NCBI GenBank assembly: GCA_947626145.1
Contig: CANQRB010000010.1
Location: 22,575-86,574 of the forward strand
Direction of reading: 5' to 3'
DNA from: an uncultured Clostridia bacterium
Lineage (GTDB): Bacteria; Bacillota; Clostridia; UMGS1883
Length of the DNA stretch: 64,000 bases
The notes below the pieces were generated by a model that saw only the letters and a program-made list of their open reading frames with translations, searched no databases and had not been told where the DNA came from. Below are positions 1-8,214 of the stretch, piece after piece (within the stretch, counting starts at the first letter, position 1; every line of letters starts with the position of its first letter). Made by a program: the position numbers and the translations under genes.

Positions 1-1
1 C

Positions 2-328
2 GAGGAAAAGATAATCCGCTATCCAAACATCGTCATTAACCTTACCAACTACGAGCTCACCCTGGGCGACAAATCCTTTGACATACCGCCCAAGGAGCTG
101 GAGCTGCTGTACTTCCTGGCCAGCCACCCCAACCGGGTGTTCACCAGAGAGCAGCTGCTGGAGGACGTATGGGGCTTTGACTACTACGGCGACTCGCGGA
201 CGGTGGACGTCCACGTAAAGCGGCTCAGGGAAAAGCTGGAGGGCTATGACGACAGCTGGTCCCTCAAGACAGTTTGGGGCGTGGGCTACAAGTTCGAGGT
301 CAAGCCGGAGGTGAAGCCTGTTGGGTAA
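2..328 (+). CDS. OmpR-family response regulator, C-terminal winged-helix domain (5' truncated by window)
   Basis: Frame open from base 2: ...PPKELELLYFLASHPNRVFTREQLLEDVWGFDYYGDSRTVDVHVKRLREKLEG, typical OmpR/PhoB DNA-binding domain; followed directly by a histidine kinase. Confidence 0.93.
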   Translation, partial: EEKIIRYPNIVINLTNYELTLGDKSFDIPPKELELLYFLASHPNRVFTREQLLEDVWGFDYYGDSRTVDVHVKRLREKLEGYDDSWSLKTVWGVGYKFEVKPEVKPVG

Positions 329-1760
329 GACCTTGTTCACCCGCGTGTTCCTTACCACGGTGCTGGTTATCCTCCTGTCCTGCATACTGTCGGCGTCGCT
401 GCTTTACAGTCAGCTGGGCAACTACATAATCAGAACCGAAAGCGAGGAGCTGGAGGACGTGGCGGAGCGCGTGGCTGAAATAACCGGACAGTTCATTGAC
501 GATAGCTCCGCTCAGAAGTGGCTGTTCAGACACATTGAGACTCAGAGCCGGAATAACCGCTGCACCGTGCTTGTTATGAATACCAACGCCGAGATAGTCA
601 CCATGGCCGGCGGCAGCGATTACATCGACGTGGACAAACTGAGCGGCAGCCTCATAAGCAAGGCGCTGAAGGGCGAGGCCACAAGCGGGATAGCCGACAA
701 TGAGGCGGGCATCGCCAAAAACACCTTCGTTTGTACCGAGCCGATCTACGTCGAGTACAACGGCGGCTCCCTGATTATGGGGGCCGTGGTGGTCTGCAAG
801 CCAATGCCCCAGATACAGCAGGCCCGGAACGAGGTAATGGGACTGTTGATAACATCTCAGTCCATCGCCCTGATGATAGCCTTCCTGTTCAGCTTCCTGC
901 TGGCGAGGAGCATTTCGCGTCCTGTCAGCCAGCTCAACTCCGCGGCCAAGGCCGTGGCCTCCGGCGACTTCACCAAGAAAATCGAGTACCAGCCCAAGGA
1001 CGAGATAGGGGAGCTGATATCGAGCTTCAACTATATGACCGGGGCCCTGAAGGAGATAGACGAGGCCAGGAGCAGCTTCGTCAGCAACGTGGCCCACGAG
1101 CTGCGGACGCCCATGACCATAATCAGCGGCTTTGTTGAGGGCATAATCGACGGCACCATCGGTGAGGACGAGCGGGATAAGTACCTTAACATAGTCCTCA
1201 GCGAGTCCCGTCGCCTGGGACGGCTTGTCAACGACCTTCTCCAGACCAGCCGCCTTGAGAGCGGCACCGCCAAGCTGGTGATGAAGCAGATCGATATAAA
1301 CGAAATGCTGCGCAAAGGTGTAATAAGCTACGAAAACGCCATTACGGAAAAGAAGCTGGATGTGGAAGTGGAGTTCAAGCGTGAAAACTGCTACGCCGTG
1401 GCCGATGAGGATTCCATATACCGCGTCGTTATGAACCTGCTGGACAATGCCATAAAATACGCCCCCGAGGGCGGACATATAAAGGTACGGACCTCCGAGT
1501 CGGTCCGCAAGGTGGAGGTCAGCATCGAAAACAGCGGCGACGGCATCAGCGAAAAGGATCTGGCCCATATCTGGGAGAGATTTTATAAAACGGACAAGAG
1601 CCGCGGCATGGATAAGCGGGGCGTTGGGCTGGGCCTTTATCTGGTAAAGACCATAATCAACCAGCACAACAACCGTATATGGGCCGAGAGCAAGGAGGGC
1701 GAGTACACGAGGTTTACCTTCACTCTCGACAAGCCCGGCATAACCGGCGTGAAAAGTTAA
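321..1760 (+). CDS. Sensor histidine kinase (HAMP, HisKA, HATPase_c)
   Basis: HAMP-like region, H-box VAHELRTPMT, N-box NLLDNAIKYAP, GVGLGLYLVK; overlaps the upstream regulator. Confidence 0.93.
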   Translation: MGKTLFTRVFLTTVLVILLSCILSASLLYSQLGNYIIRTESEELEDVAERVAEITGQFIDDSSAQKWLFRHIETQSRNNRCTVLVMNTNAEIVTMAGGSDYIDVDKLSGSLISKALKGEATSGIADNEAGIAKNTFVCTEPIYVEYNGGSLIMGAVVVCKPMPQIQQARNEVMGLLITSQSIALMIAFLFSFLLARSISRPVSQLNSAAKAVASGDFTKKIEYQPKDEIGELISSFNYMTGALKEIDEARSSFVSNVAHELRTPMTIISGFVEGIIDGTIGEDERDKYLNIVLSESRRLGRLVNDLLQTSRLESGTAKLVMKQIDINEMLRKGVISYENAITEKKLDVEVEFKRENCYAVADEDSIYRVVMNLLDNAIKYAPEGGHIKVRTSESVRKVEVSIENSGDGISEKDLAHIWERFYKTDKSRGMDKRGVGLGLYLVKTIINQHNNRIWAESKEGEYTRFTFTLDKPGITGVKS

Positions 1761-1885
1761 AAAGTCTTGATATATTTTTTAAAACAAGTTTAAAATGAAG
1801 TTCATATCTGTGTAATAATTGTATTTTATAATAATCACATAATAAATAATCAACAGGTTGTAAAAAAATGAAAGGATGATTTTTT

Positions 1886-3172
1886 ATGACGGATTATAAT
1901 GAATTCAATTGGAATGAAGAAGAAAGCCATGTCGCTGAGCCTCAGTCGGCCCCATCTCAGCTGTACACCGAAAATGTGCTTCGGCCAAAGAACAGCAAGA
2001 AGAAAAAGGGCGGCGCGAGGCTCGCAATCGGAATTATCTGCGGCGCGCTGGCGGGCAGTCTTCTCTCAACCACCCTTGTGCTTGGCGCTTTTTCCATCAA
2101 CGGTAAGAGCGGCGGCACCATGTTCGAGTCCAACCGCAAGGCCGACGTCGTCAACACCACTCAGGTCAGCACGGTTATCGGCAACGACAAGGGCGAGGAG
2201 CTTACCACCCGTGAGATCGCCAGAATGGTCGGCCCCTCGGTAGTGGGTATATCCTGTACTGTTCAGTACCAGAATAACTTCTATTTCTTTGGCGGCGGAA
2301 CTCAGACGGCGGTTTCCAGCGGCAGCGGCGTCATAATCAGCGACACCGGTCATATTGTGACAAACTACCACGTCATTGACGGCGGCAGCGATATAAAGGT
2401 AAAGTTCAACAACGGCGACGAATATCCCGCCACTCTTGTGGGCGGCGATGAGGAGTCCGACCTTGCGGTACTTAAGATCGATCCAGTGGACGGCATGACC
2501 GTGGCCGTTATGGGCGACAGCGATCTGGTAGAGGTGGGCGACAGGGCTATCGCCATTGGCAATCCCCTTGGCGACGAGCTTTTCGGCACGACCACTCAGG
2601 GCATTATCAGCGGCAAGAACCGTACCGTTACCGTTGACAACCGACAGATGACACTGATACAGACCGACGCGGCCATCAACAACGGCAACAGCGGCGGCGC
2701 CCTTATCAACGCCTACGGCGAGGTTATCGGCATCAACAGTGTAAAGATTTCCAGCGGTATGTCCAGCACCGGCTCCGTTGAGGGCCTGGGCTTCGCCATC
2801 CCCATCAACGAGGTAAAGAGCGTTGTCAATGACCTTATCAACTACGGCTATGTAACCGGCAAGCCCCTTATCGGTCTGACCGTTCAGCCCATAACCACCG
2901 AGATGGCCCTGTATCTGCCTGTTGATCACGGCCTGTATGTAATGGGCGTTACCGCCGACAGCGCGGCTGAAAAGGCCGGTATCCAGCGCGGCGACATAGT
3001 TATCTCCTTTGACGGGCAGGAGGTTCGTACCAACACCGAGCTCAACGCTTTGAGAGATAAGCATAAGGCCGGCGATAATGTTGAAATGGTTATCGACCGC
3101 AACGGCGAGCGCCTGACGATCATGCTCACTCTTTCGGAGGACAGCTCCGCAAAGACAAAGCAGCAACAGTAA
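1886..3172 (+). CDS. HtrA/DegP-like S1C serine protease with PDZ domain
   Basis: TM anchor, TNYHVI (His), SDLAVLK (Asp), GNSGGAL (Ser), C-terminal PDZ-like region. Confidence 0.93.
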   Translation: MTDYNEFNWNEEESHVAEPQSAPSQLYTENVLRPKNSKKKKGGARLAIGIICGALAGSLLSTTLVLGAFSINGKSGGTMFESNRKADVVNTTQVSTVIGNDKGEELTTREIARMVGPSVVGISCTVQYQNNFYFFGGGTQTAVSSGSGVIISDTGHIVTNYHVIDGGSDIKVKFNNGDEYPATLVGGDEESDLAVLKIDPVDGMTVAVMGDSDLVEVGDRAIAIGNPLGDELFGTTTQGIISGKNRTVTVDNRQMTLIQTDAAINNGNSGGALINAYGEVIGINSVKISSGMSSTGSVEGLGFAIPINEVKSVVNDLINYGYVTGKPLIGLTVQPITTEMALYLPVDHGLYVMGVTADSAAEKAGIQRGDIVISFDGQEVRTNTELNALRDKHKAGDNVEMVIDRNGERLTIMLTLSEDSSAKTKQQQ

Positions 3173-3194
3173 TAAGCAAAACACTCAATAGTAA

Positions 3195-3232
3195 AAAGAA
3201 AATTCGCTCATAAGGGCGAATTTTCTTTTTTG
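3195..3232 (+). terminator. Rho-independent terminator after htrA-like gene
   Basis: GAAAATTCGC-TCATAAG-GGCGAATTTTC followed by T-run. Confidence 0.8.
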
Positions 3233-3300
3233 TGTTCTTATACTGATCCAAAAATTAAAATCATAAATATGCGGGTTTATTATGGTAACAATGACAGATT

Positions 3301-3460
3301 AAAAAGGCTTCCCCTCGAGGGGAAGCTGTCGGCGAAGGCCGACTGATGAGGTGTAGCCGCTGTGCGGCGTTAGTGTAACCGTAAACGTATAACGGATGCT
3401 TCGCATCCTACACCTCATCCGGCACTTCGTGCCACCTTCCCCTCAAAGGGGAAGGCTTTA
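3301..3460. repeat. Palindromic intergenic element (MITE/REP-like)
   Basis: Outer arms GGCTTCCCCTCGAGGGGAAG / CTTCCCCTCAAAGGGGAAGGC plus inner CTGATGAGGTGTAG / CTACACCTCATCCGG arms; non-coding. Confidence 0.75.
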
Positions 3461-3502
3461 TTAGACGCTTTTAATTAGGATTAGTATTATATTTTCAGCA
3501 TA

Positions 3503-5740
3503 TCATTTTGCTCTGCTGGAATGGCAAGTGAAATACAGTATCTGATATTCGTCGGATATTTCCTTCAGAAAATCCAGTCCGCCCCGTGTCCGTGCCTCGT
3601 CAAGGTTGGTGAAGGGGTCGTCAAATATGACGAAGGGCTTTTCCTCCCGGTACATGGCCTCGATCATGGCCATTCTCAGGCAGATGCCCGCCAGATCCCT
3701 GCGGCCCTGGCTTTGGAAGCGCAGCTCCCGCCGCTGGCCGGATTCATGTATGCCGAGGCTTATGTTGGCGTCGATGTCGAAGTCTTCCGGATGCTGGCCG
3801 TTCATCAATGAATAATACCTTCTGAAGCCCTCCAGCAGCGGGCTCATATAGCGGGAGGTCAGGCTTTCACGGGCCTGACGGAGCATGGAGCGTGTCTCCT
3901 TAAGCAGGCCATAGCGCTTTGTCTCCCGTGTGAGAAGGTTTTTCTTTTCGTGGAGCTCTTCAATGGCGGAGTCAATTTCGTCTTTTTCCCGGCAGAGCTC
4001 TGTAAATTTCCGCTTCCGGGCGTCTATGTCCGAACCCGCATCGCTGATCCTGTCCGAGATTGCTCTCAGCTCAGAGATCAGCCCTGTCATGTCAATGCGT
4101 TCCGCCGGATCGGCGGCGGCTATGGCGGCGAAGTCCTCCCGAGCTTCAAAGTCCTCCTTTTTGCGGTGCGCACGCTCCAGCTCCTGACCGCGGACGTTGA
4201 GCTCGTCGAGGTCGTGCCTGAGGGTGCGCAGGCCCTCTCCGGCGCCGTCACAGCCGTTGGGGAGGTACCTGTTCAGAAATGCTTTCAGTGATGCCTCGGC
4301 CCGTGAAAGCTCTTCTCTTGGAAATTCCTCCTCAAATTTGCGGCGCTTGGCGGCAAGAGCGTTCAGTCTGTCGGCCTCGGCCCTCATGCGGTAAAGCCTG
4401 TCGGGTATGTCCCCGCTGTCGGTGTTCGGCCCCATCCCTGCGAAGAAGGCTTCAAGCTCCCGATCGATTTCCTCCAATTCGGCCGTGCCGTCACGGCGCG
4501 TTGACTTTGATTGCCTTTTTTGGGGAATGAAAAGGCTTGCCGCGGCAAGAATGACGCCTGTCGCGGCGCAGACGACCGCAGCGGAGGTGCCAAGGATAAA
4601 GTAGGCGATAACGGCCAGTATGGCCGTAAGCACGGCAATTATGGCCGGGCACAGGAGCCTCGCCTGTCTGAGCTGTGGCCCGGCGGCGCTTATGTCCGAT
4701 AAAAGCTGAGTGCGGCGGCTCCATTGTGCAATTTTTTTGTCAATTTCCTCGGAGCTCGGCAGCCTGTGCTTTTCCAGCTCCTCAAGCTCGGCGTACTCCT
4801 CGGGACTCGGCTCCGTCGCGGCGGCTTTCAGCCTCAGCTCGTTTATGCGGCTGAGGTTATTTTCCGCTTCGGTGAGCTCCGCGGCGTCTGGAACACCGGC
4901 GGGGAAACGCCCGAGCACGCTCTCATACTCGCTTTGGCGGGAGCTGTACTCGTCGGCTATCCCGACGTAGTCTTCCTTTTGGTCAATGAGACTGTTGACG
5001 CCCGAGGCTTTGTCCTGACGGTTCTGTAAGGCCTTTTGCTGACGTTTGAGCTCTGCCAGCTCCCCTTCCTCCCGTTCAAGGGCCGCCTTGCATACCTCAA
5101 GCTCCGCGTCTGCTGACGCCCCGCCCTGCGCTTTCCTTTGCAGCTCGTCGATCTCGTCTTTTAACTTGTAGATAGAGCCGGTTTTTCGGGTGGGGGAGAG
5201 CTTGTTGAGCAGATCATTGAGGGCTCCGTCGGCGGCCTCAAATCTGTCCATGTCGCCGGACATGGCCGTCAGGTTCCCAAGCCGCGAGTTTATCCTGTCG
5301 GTGGATTCGGTGACACAGTCGGCCTGTGAAATGAAAACCGTTCTCTTAAACGAGGCGTTGTCAAGCCCGAAGAGGGCTTCGCCCGGCACCGGCGAAAAGC
5401 CGTCGTATTCCAGATTGGTTCTTTCGCAGCGCAGAGAAAAGCTGTCCTTCTTCGCCGTAGCCCCGAAGGTGCGCTCAAGGATGTAGACTTCGCCGCCGAC
5501 CTCAAATCGCAGGCTTCCGCCGTAGGTGCCGCCCTGCCACGGAGCGTAGCGTTTGCGCTCGTTACGGAAATCGTCCCGTGCGCTCTCCTCAAAGCCGTAG
5601 AGCATCACGCGGATGAAGGCGGCCAGCGTGCTTTTGCCGCTGCCGTTTGGCAGGCAAATGAGGTTAAGTCCGGAATTGAAGCTGTGATCCTGTCCGTTGA
5701 GTATGCCGAAGTTTTCAATGTGGCAGTCTATGAGCCTCAT
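3503..5740 (-). CDS. AAA family ATPase, SbcC/Rad50/YhaN-like
   Basis: N-terminal Walker A LPNGSGKST, long coiled-coil, C-terminal FVIFDDPFTNLD Walker B; overlaps SbcD-like partner. Confidence 0.87.
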   Translation of the reverse strand: MRLIDCHIENFGILNGQDHSFNSGLNLICLPNGSGKSTLAAFIRVMLYGFEESARDDFRNERKRYAPWQGGTYGGSLRFEVGGEVYILERTFGATAKKDSFSLRCERTNLEYDGFSPVPGEALFGLDNASFKRTVFISQADCVTESTDRINSRLGNLTAMSGDMDRFEAADGALNDLLNKLSPTRKTGSIYKLKDEIDELQRKAQGGASADAELEVCKAALEREEGELAELKRQQKALQNRQDKASGVNSLIDQKEDYVGIADEYSSRQSEYESVLGRFPAGVPDAAELTEAENNLSRINELRLKAAATEPSPEEYAELEELEKHRLPSSEEIDKKIAQWSRRTQLLSDISAAGPQLRQARLLCPAIIAVLTAILAVIAYFILGTSAAVVCAATGVILAAASLFIPQKRQSKSTRRDGTAELEEIDRELEAFFAGMGPNTDSGDIPDRLYRMRAEADRLNALAAKRRKFEEEFPREELSRAEASLKAFLNRYLPNGCDGAGEGLRTLRHDLDELNVRGQELERAHRKKEDFEAREDFAAIAAADPAERIDMTGLISELRAISDRISDAGSDIDARKRKFTELCREKDEIDSAIEELHEKKNLLTRETKRYGLLKETRSMLRQARESLTSRYMSPLLEGFRRYYSLMNGQHPEDFDIDANISLGIHESGQRRELRFQSQGRRDLAGICLRMAMIEAMYREEKPFVIFDDPFTNLDEARTRGGLDFLKEISDEYQILYFTCHSSRAK

Positions 5741-6819
5741 TCGATCACCTCCCCGTCGGCCAGGGCTTTGAAGCCATAGCGTATTATTGCCGCCTTGTCC
5801 TCCTCGGAGAGATTGTCCCGGGCCCTTACGGTTCTGACGAACTCGCCACGCAGAGAGAGGTCATGCTCAAAGGCGGAGTAGTCTATGCGCGGGCGGGAGC
5901 GGTCGGAAACCCTTACAAAGTAAAAGCTGTCCTCAAAATCCTTCTCCAGCTGAGTCAGGTTAAGCTCAAAGTCCGGGTCGGTTTCTCCGGTGAGGATTAT
6001 GTGGAGCAGGTCGTCGGGGTTCAGCCCACTGGCGGAGGAGCGCACGGCGTCGGTGACCGCCGACTGCCCGTCCAGGCCGGTTATGTCCACCTCCAGCTCG
6101 GACAGCCGACGGCGGGCGAAGGGAACAAATTCACTGCTCACCGTCCCCGAGGTCTCGTCGATGTCCAGCAGCATAAAGCCCTTTTCGCCCGCCTCATCAA
6201 AGCCCCGGCCCTCAAGACAGCCGGGACAGCACCAACGGCCCCGACCGTCAAACTTTTCCTCACGTCGGGCGTGGACGTGGCCCAGGGCCAGATAGTCGAT
6301 GCCTTTGCCGCGAAGCTCCCTTATATCTATGTCCTCCGGATTTTGAGGTGAATTTTCCACCGCCTGTCCGTGGAGGACGACGATGTTTATCCTTTCCGGA
6401 TCAAGCCTGAGGGAGGAGCAGAGCCGACCGTGTCCGCCGGTCATTTCCGCTCCGGTGATTACAGTGCGGCCAAGCTCATAGCCCGTCCACTCGTCGCCGA
6501 AGAGCCGAAGGTTGGGCGGCAGGGGAGAGAGACCGGCCAGAAAGCTGTCCGCGTCATGATTGCCCCGCAGATAGTAAAACTCGATGCCGGGACTGCCGCA
6601 AATGGCCGAGGTGACGATATCCCTCGCGGCCTGAGAAACGTTTTTGGTGTCGAAAAGGTCCCCCGCGATTATTATGCCTTTTACGCCGTTGTCCGCCGCG
6701 TATTGTATCATTCGTGAAAACGTGTTCCTCAGCTCGGCGTTCCGCTCACGGGCCTTACCCGGCGGCAGAAACCTCATCCGGGAGTCAAGGTGCAGATCGG
6801 CGCAATGTATCAGTTTCAT
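5737..6819 (-). CDS. Metallophosphoesterase / DNA repair exonuclease, SbcD/YhaO-like
   Basis: MKLIHCADLHLDS, GDLFD, RGNHD, LALGHVHAR motifs; 4-nt overlap with the ATPase. Confidence 0.9.
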   Translation of the reverse strand: MKLIHCADLHLDSRMRFLPPGKARERNAELRNTFSRMIQYAADNGVKGIIIAGDLFDTKNVSQAARDIVTSAICGSPGIEFYYLRGNHDADSFLAGLSPLPPNLRLFGDEWTGYELGRTVITGAEMTGGHGRLCSSLRLDPERINIVVLHGQAVENSPQNPEDIDIRELRGKGIDYLALGHVHARREEKFDGRGRWCCPGCLEGRGFDEAGEKGFMLLDIDETSGTVSSEFVPFARRRLSELEVDITGLDGQSAVTDAVRSSASGLNPDDLLHIILTGETDPDFELNLTQLEKDFEDSFYFVRVSDRSRPRIDYSAFEHDLSLRGEFVRTVRARDNLSEEDKAAIIRYGFKALADGEVIE

Positions 6820-6839
6820 GTTAAATCACCCTATTCAAA

Positions 6840-6867
6840 AGGGGCCGCCGCAGATGCGGCAGCCCCT
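6840..6867 (-). terminator. Terminator for the 6883-13617 minus-strand genes
   Basis: AGGGGCcGCCGCAgaTGCGGCaGCCCCT hairpin with T-run on the minus strand. Confidence 0.7.
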
Positions 6868-6882
6868 CCTCTGCTGTTTTAA

Positions 6883-7077
6883 TTACTCTACCCAGCTCTC
6901 CTTTTTGCCGCCCCAGTAACCGAACTTGTCATTGACGGTGCTGTCGGCAAAGCTGCTGCTGGTCTGGACAGTTCCGGTTTTGGTAACGGCCAGATCGGCG
7001 GACTGAAGAGCCATTATGTCCTCGCAGGAGGTGAGCCGAACCGCGTTAACGGCAGGAATAACAAATGTCTTTTTCAT
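6883..7077 (-). CDS. Small 64-aa protein of unknown function
   Basis: Strong RBS (TAAGGAGGT) upstream of ATG; MKKTFVIPAVNAVRLTSCEDIMALQS...; last gene of minus-strand run. Confidence 0.6.
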   Translation of the reverse strand: MKKTFVIPAVNAVRLTSCEDIMALQSADLAVTKTGTVQTSSSFADSTVNDKFGYWGGKKESWVE

Positions 7078-7089
7078 TGTGGTACCTCC

Positions 7090-8199
7090 TTATAATTCAG
7101 GTGTGAAGTCCATATCGAGATCGCTGTCGTTCACTTCGGATTCCGCGATTTCGGTGGGAACAAACTCGAGGTTTACCGCGTCGAGGGAGAGTACCTCAAC
7201 AACGGATACCTCCGCCCCGTTGGAAAGAGTGGCCGTGCCGTCGCCGTTGAGGGTGAGCATATTGTACTTGCCGCTCTGATCCTCGGCGCCGGTGCCGTCG
7301 GTGAAGGCGAGACCGGCGGTGACGGCCTTGTCGGTGAGCTTGAGCACGTTGTCAGTTTTTGTCATTACAAGCTGGGCCTCTTTGGTGAGGTTGCCATCCT
7401 TGTCGATGAATATTTTACCGTTTTTGAGCACCTCGTTGACCTTGACAAGCTGATTGGCGCTGATGCGGGTATTTTCCTCAAGACCGGCTATGGCCTCCAT
7501 AACAAGGCTGTAAACGCTGACGGGTGCGGTGGCGTTAAGGCTTTCAACGCCGCCCGAAACGCCCTTGGCCTGATACTGGCGGTTGGTGTTGACTGTGGCG
7601 AAGGACGCGCCGGTCATGCCCTCGTCGAGGTCGGCCTGGGTATAAACTCCGGTCTCGTCGTCCTCGGCATAGACCCGAATGGACTCGCCCTTAGTCTCGC
7701 CGTAGGTGAAGTCAATGGTGAAGTTTTCGCCGTCCCAGCCCAGAGAAGCGAAGAGATCCAGTCTTTGGGGAACGATCACGTCCACATCGGCCAGTTCCAC
7801 GGGCTTGAAGGAACGGTCCACAAGTATTACCTGAGCCTTGTCGCTGATACCGGTAAAGTCGATGTCAGCGCCGGACTTTATGTCGCCCAGCTTCATTTCT
7901 CCGGCGGCCTCGCGGAGGTCAAGGGAGTCAATGTAGAGAGTCAGAGGGATGGGCGTTCCGTCCAGTGATCTCATTACGCCCAGGTCGTCCCCGGCGGTGG
8001 TCAGCTCGTATGTGTTTTCACCCACGGTTATCTCCAGCTGAGCGGCGTAAAACTGAGTGCCGGCGTCCTTTATGGACACGGCCACATCCTTGCCCTTGCC
8101 GGACAGAAGAACCGAGGGGGCGGCTATGGCGGGCATTGCCGCCATAGCCACGGAAGCCGAAGCTATAATTGAAATAAGCTTTTTAGTCGTGTTTTTCAT
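7090..8199 (-). CDS. Secreted protein of unknown function (possible cohesin-like beta-sandwich N-terminus)
   Basis: Signal peptide MKNTTKKLISIIASASVAMAAMPAIAA; 15 nt from upstream gene; RBS present. Confidence 0.7.
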   Translation of the reverse strand: MKNTTKKLISIIASASVAMAAMPAIAAPSVLLSGKGKDVAVSIKDAGTQFYAAQLEITVGENTYELTTAGDDLGVMRSLDGTPIPLTLYIDSLDLREAAGEMKLGDIKSGADIDFTGISDKAQVILVDRSFKPVELADVDVIVPQRLDLFASLGWDGENFTIDFTYGETKGESIRVYAEDDETGVYTQADLDEGMTGASFATVNTNRQYQAKGVSGGVESLNATAPVSVYSLVMEAIAGLEENTRISANQLVKVNEVLKNGKIFIDKDGNLTKEAQLVMTKTDNVLKLTDKAVTAGLAFTDGTGAEDQSGKYNMLTLNGDGTATLSNGAEVSVVEVLSLDAVNLEFVPTEIAESEVNDSDLDMDFTPEL

Positions 8200-8214
8200 G
8201 CTTGTGACCTCCTT

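Noticed and set aside
300-1667. 455-aa minus-strand ORF and 372-aa ORF 2066-3184
   Set aside because: Antisense to the histidine kinase and HtrA genes, which have full motif sets
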